From assembly GCF_000308715.1 (NCBI RefSeq), contig NZ_BAGH01000614.1:1-64000 (forward strand): DNA of 64,000 bases, read 5' to 3'. The notes under the pieces are model-generated. The model was not told the DNA's origin. It made no database searches and saw only the letters and a list, made by a program, of their open reading frames with translations. Position 1 is the first letter of the stretch; every line of letters starts with the position of its first letter. Of this stretch, positions 62,780 to 64,000 are shown one piece after another. The translations under genes were made by a program, and so were the position numbers. Origin of the DNA: Nocardia tenerifensis NBRC 101015 (lineage in GTDB: Bacteria > Actinomycetota > Actinomycetes > Mycobacteriales > Mycobacteriaceae).

Positions 62780-63685
62780 CTAGAGGGGGTGCGGGGGCGG
62801 GAGGGGCTCTCGGGCTCGCAGCCACGACTCCGGAATCCCGCTTACGTCACCTCGGCGTCCGACCCCGGTATGGGCGGACACGATTCCGCCGACTATCGCG
62901 GCGGTCGTGTCCACGTCGCCACCGGCCTCGATGCAGGCGGTGACGGCGGCGGGGTAGTCGGTGAGGAACGTCGCCGCGGTCCACAGGGCGAAGGGGACTG
63001 TGTCCTGTGCGCTGACCTGTGCGCCGTTGCCGAGTTCGTAGGCCGCCTCGGCGACCGATCTGCCCAGTAGCTTCCGCGCCCTGCGTATGCCGTCGGATGT
63101 TCCGCCATCGATGAGGTACGGTTCGACTGCGCGCAGCAAATCGATTGGCGTGCAAGGTGTTCCGCGCGTGGCTGCGGCATGGCCCGCCGCGACGGCGACG
63201 ACCATCGCGCCGGTGATCGCCTCCGGATGGCGGTGGGTGATCTCGGCGGTCAGCGCCGCTTGTGCGGCGGCGCGGTCCAGGTCGTCCGCGAAGTACGCGC
63301 CGAGCGGGGCGACCCGCATCGCGGCTCCGTTGCCCCACGAACCGCGCCCGTCGAACGCGGCGGCCGCGGCTTCGGCCCAGGGCCGCCCGTCGCGAATCTC
63401 GTGCAGCACAACGACTGTGCCCGGGCCGTAGCCGCGATACGGTTCGCAGCGCTGGGCGAAGGCGGTCGCGAGCGCGTCCTGATCGATGTGGCCGCGGCTG
63501 CGGATCTCCGCGTAGACCGTGCAGGCCATCTCGGTGTCGTCGGTCCACGGCCACGGGGCGGCGGGGAGGCGTCCGGCGAGCAGATCGGGGACGGAGCTGC
63601 CGGGGACGAAGAATTGCGCGCCGAGGGCGTCACCGACGGATAGGCCGTCGAGGCTGTCGGAGGCGGGGTCGGAGGGTATCGGCAT
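62780..63685 (-). CDS. ADP-ribosylglycohydrolase family protein (DraG-like)
   Basis: The 301-residue product has the metal-binding motifs of ADP-ribosylglycohydrolases: GLSVGDALGAQFF, WTDDTEMACTVYAE (the DD/TE motif), GSWGNGAAMRVAPLGAYF and the C-terminal IEAGGDVDTTAAIVGGIVSAHTG. The family removes ADP-ribose from proteins or hydrolyses related ADP-ribosyl compounds with two magnesium ions. The gene is 41 bp downstream of the alpha/beta hydrolase fragment on the same strand. Its substrate is unknown. Confidence 0.9.
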   Translation of the reverse strand: MPIPSDPASDSLDGLSVGDALGAQFFVPGSSVPDLLAGRLPAAPWPWTDDTEMACTVYAEIRSRGHIDQDALATAFAQRCEPYRGYGPGTVVVLHEIRDGRPWAEAAAAAFDGRGSWGNGAAMRVAPLGAYFADDLDRAAAQAALTAEITHRHPEAITGAMVVAVAAGHAAATRGTPCTPIDLLRAVEPYLIDGGTSDGIRRARKLLGRSVAEAAYELGNGAQVSAQDTVPFALWTAATFLTDYPAAVTACIEAGGDVDTTAAIVGGIVSAHTGVGRRGDVSGIPESWLRAREPLPPPHPL

Positions 63686-63726
63686 GGGTGAGGGCCATAC
63701 TGCCGATCTTCGGGAGTGGATGCAAC

Positions 63727-64000
63727 CTATGCGTCGGGGCTTTGCGCCGATGGCAGCAGTCTGGCGATTTCGCTGACGATCAGATCGGGTTCGGTGAGGG
63801 GGATGTAGTGGCTGGAATTCTCGGCGATGACGTGGCGGCCGTGGGGGGAACGGTCGGCGCGGTGCGCGTGCGAGGCGATGGCGGCGGCGCGCGTCGCGGC
63901 GTTCATGCCGTCGCCTGCCAGCGCGCCCGAGATGACGGTGATCGGGACGGATCCGTGCTCCGGTGGGTTGTCGCGCCAGGTGGCGAGCTCGTCGAGGAAG
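63727..64000 (-). CDS. Alpha/beta hydrolase, C-terminal fragment (5' end outside window)
   Basis: The minus-strand frame is open from the right edge to a TAG at 63727-63729, giving the last about 90 residues. The C-terminal His region of alpha/beta hydrolases is clear (GRHVIAENSSHYIPLTEPDLIVSEIARLL), with the strand before it PITVISGALAGDG. The nucleophile elbow is not in the window, so a closer identity cannot be given. Confidence 0.75.
   Translation of the reverse strand, partial: FLDELATWRDNPPEHGSVPITVISGALAGDGMNAATRAAAIASHAHRADRSPHGRHVIAENSSHYIPLTEPDLIVSEIARLLPSAQSPDA

Overview
The window is high-GC actinobacterial DNA, most likely from Nocardia or a close relative in the Mycobacteriales. 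The clues are strong G/C bias at third codon positions, a DUF385-type (Ddn-like) F420 oxidoreductase beside an Acg-type nitroreductase, an ECF sigma factor with a SnoaL-like tail, an IdeR-type iron box, and frequent ATGA/GTGA gene overlaps. All functional assignments come from reading translations and motifs by eye. No database was searched.

Positions 1-9 kb hold several small catabolic and stress units: a bifunctional CoA-thioester aromatic hydroxylase/reductase running off the left edge behind a 38-bp palindromic operator; an iron-regulated siderophore-uptake pair; a membrane-anchored TPR-like protein; an ECF41/SigJ-type sigma factor; and a divergent DUF385/Acg nitroreductase pair. Positions 9-18.4 kb form a sugar regulon: a divergent ROK repressor, an arabinose-type ABC importer whose ATPase gene carries a one-base frameshift, and a complete De Ley-Doudoroff-type galactose/galactonate route (SDR dehydrogenase, SMP-30 lactonase, DgoD dehydratase, PfkB kinase, KDPG-type aldolase). 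Positions 18.4-25.8 kb carry a DHA2 drug exporter, a secreted M28 aminopeptidase, a GerW-like protein, paired CrcB fluoride channels, a Fic AMPylase with its own operator, and a TetR regulator.

Positions 26-29 kb are a lower-GC, accessory-looking island. It holds a small ORF, a three-helix membrane protein, and a convergent 625-residue protein with an apparent C39/papain-like Cys-His-Asp triad preceded by a Pro-rich partner.

Positions 29.5-62.1 kb are the centrepiece: a complete anthramycin-type pyrrolobenzodiazepine (PBD) biosynthetic cluster. The right arm (plus strand, 45.0-59.8 kb) encodes two supply routes and the assembly line. Enzymes resembling LmbB1, LmbB2, LmbX and LmbY start the tyrosine-derived dihydropyrrole. 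Tryptophan dioxygenase, kynurenine formamidase, kynurenine 3-monooxygenase, a methyltransferase and kynureninase would give 3-hydroxy-4-methylanthranilate. A two-protein NRPS (A-T, then C-A-T-Re) condenses the units and releases the product reductively. The left arm (minus strand, 41.9-29.5 kb) supplies a LmbA-like gamma-glutamyltransferase homologue, a LmbW-like C-methyltransferase, a P450/alcohol dehydrogenase/aldehyde dehydrogenase/asparagine-synthetase cassette suited to turning the side-chain methyl into an acrylamide, a VAO-type FAD oxidase and a UvrA-like self-resistance protein. Between the arms sit a MarR repressor, a two-domain VOC protein and an MFS exporter. At the right end are an orphan OmpR-type response regulator and a flavin amine oxidase. 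No sibiromycin-type ring 5-hydroxylase or glycosyltransferase is seen, so the product should be an unglycosylated anthramycin-like acrylamide PBD. Repeated operator motifs suggest that MarR controls resistance and that the response regulator controls both biosynthetic operons.

Positions 62.1-64 kb hold a G/T-rich noncoding stretch with a perfect CRP-like site, an ADP-ribosylglycohydrolase, and the 3' end of an alpha/beta hydrolase gene.
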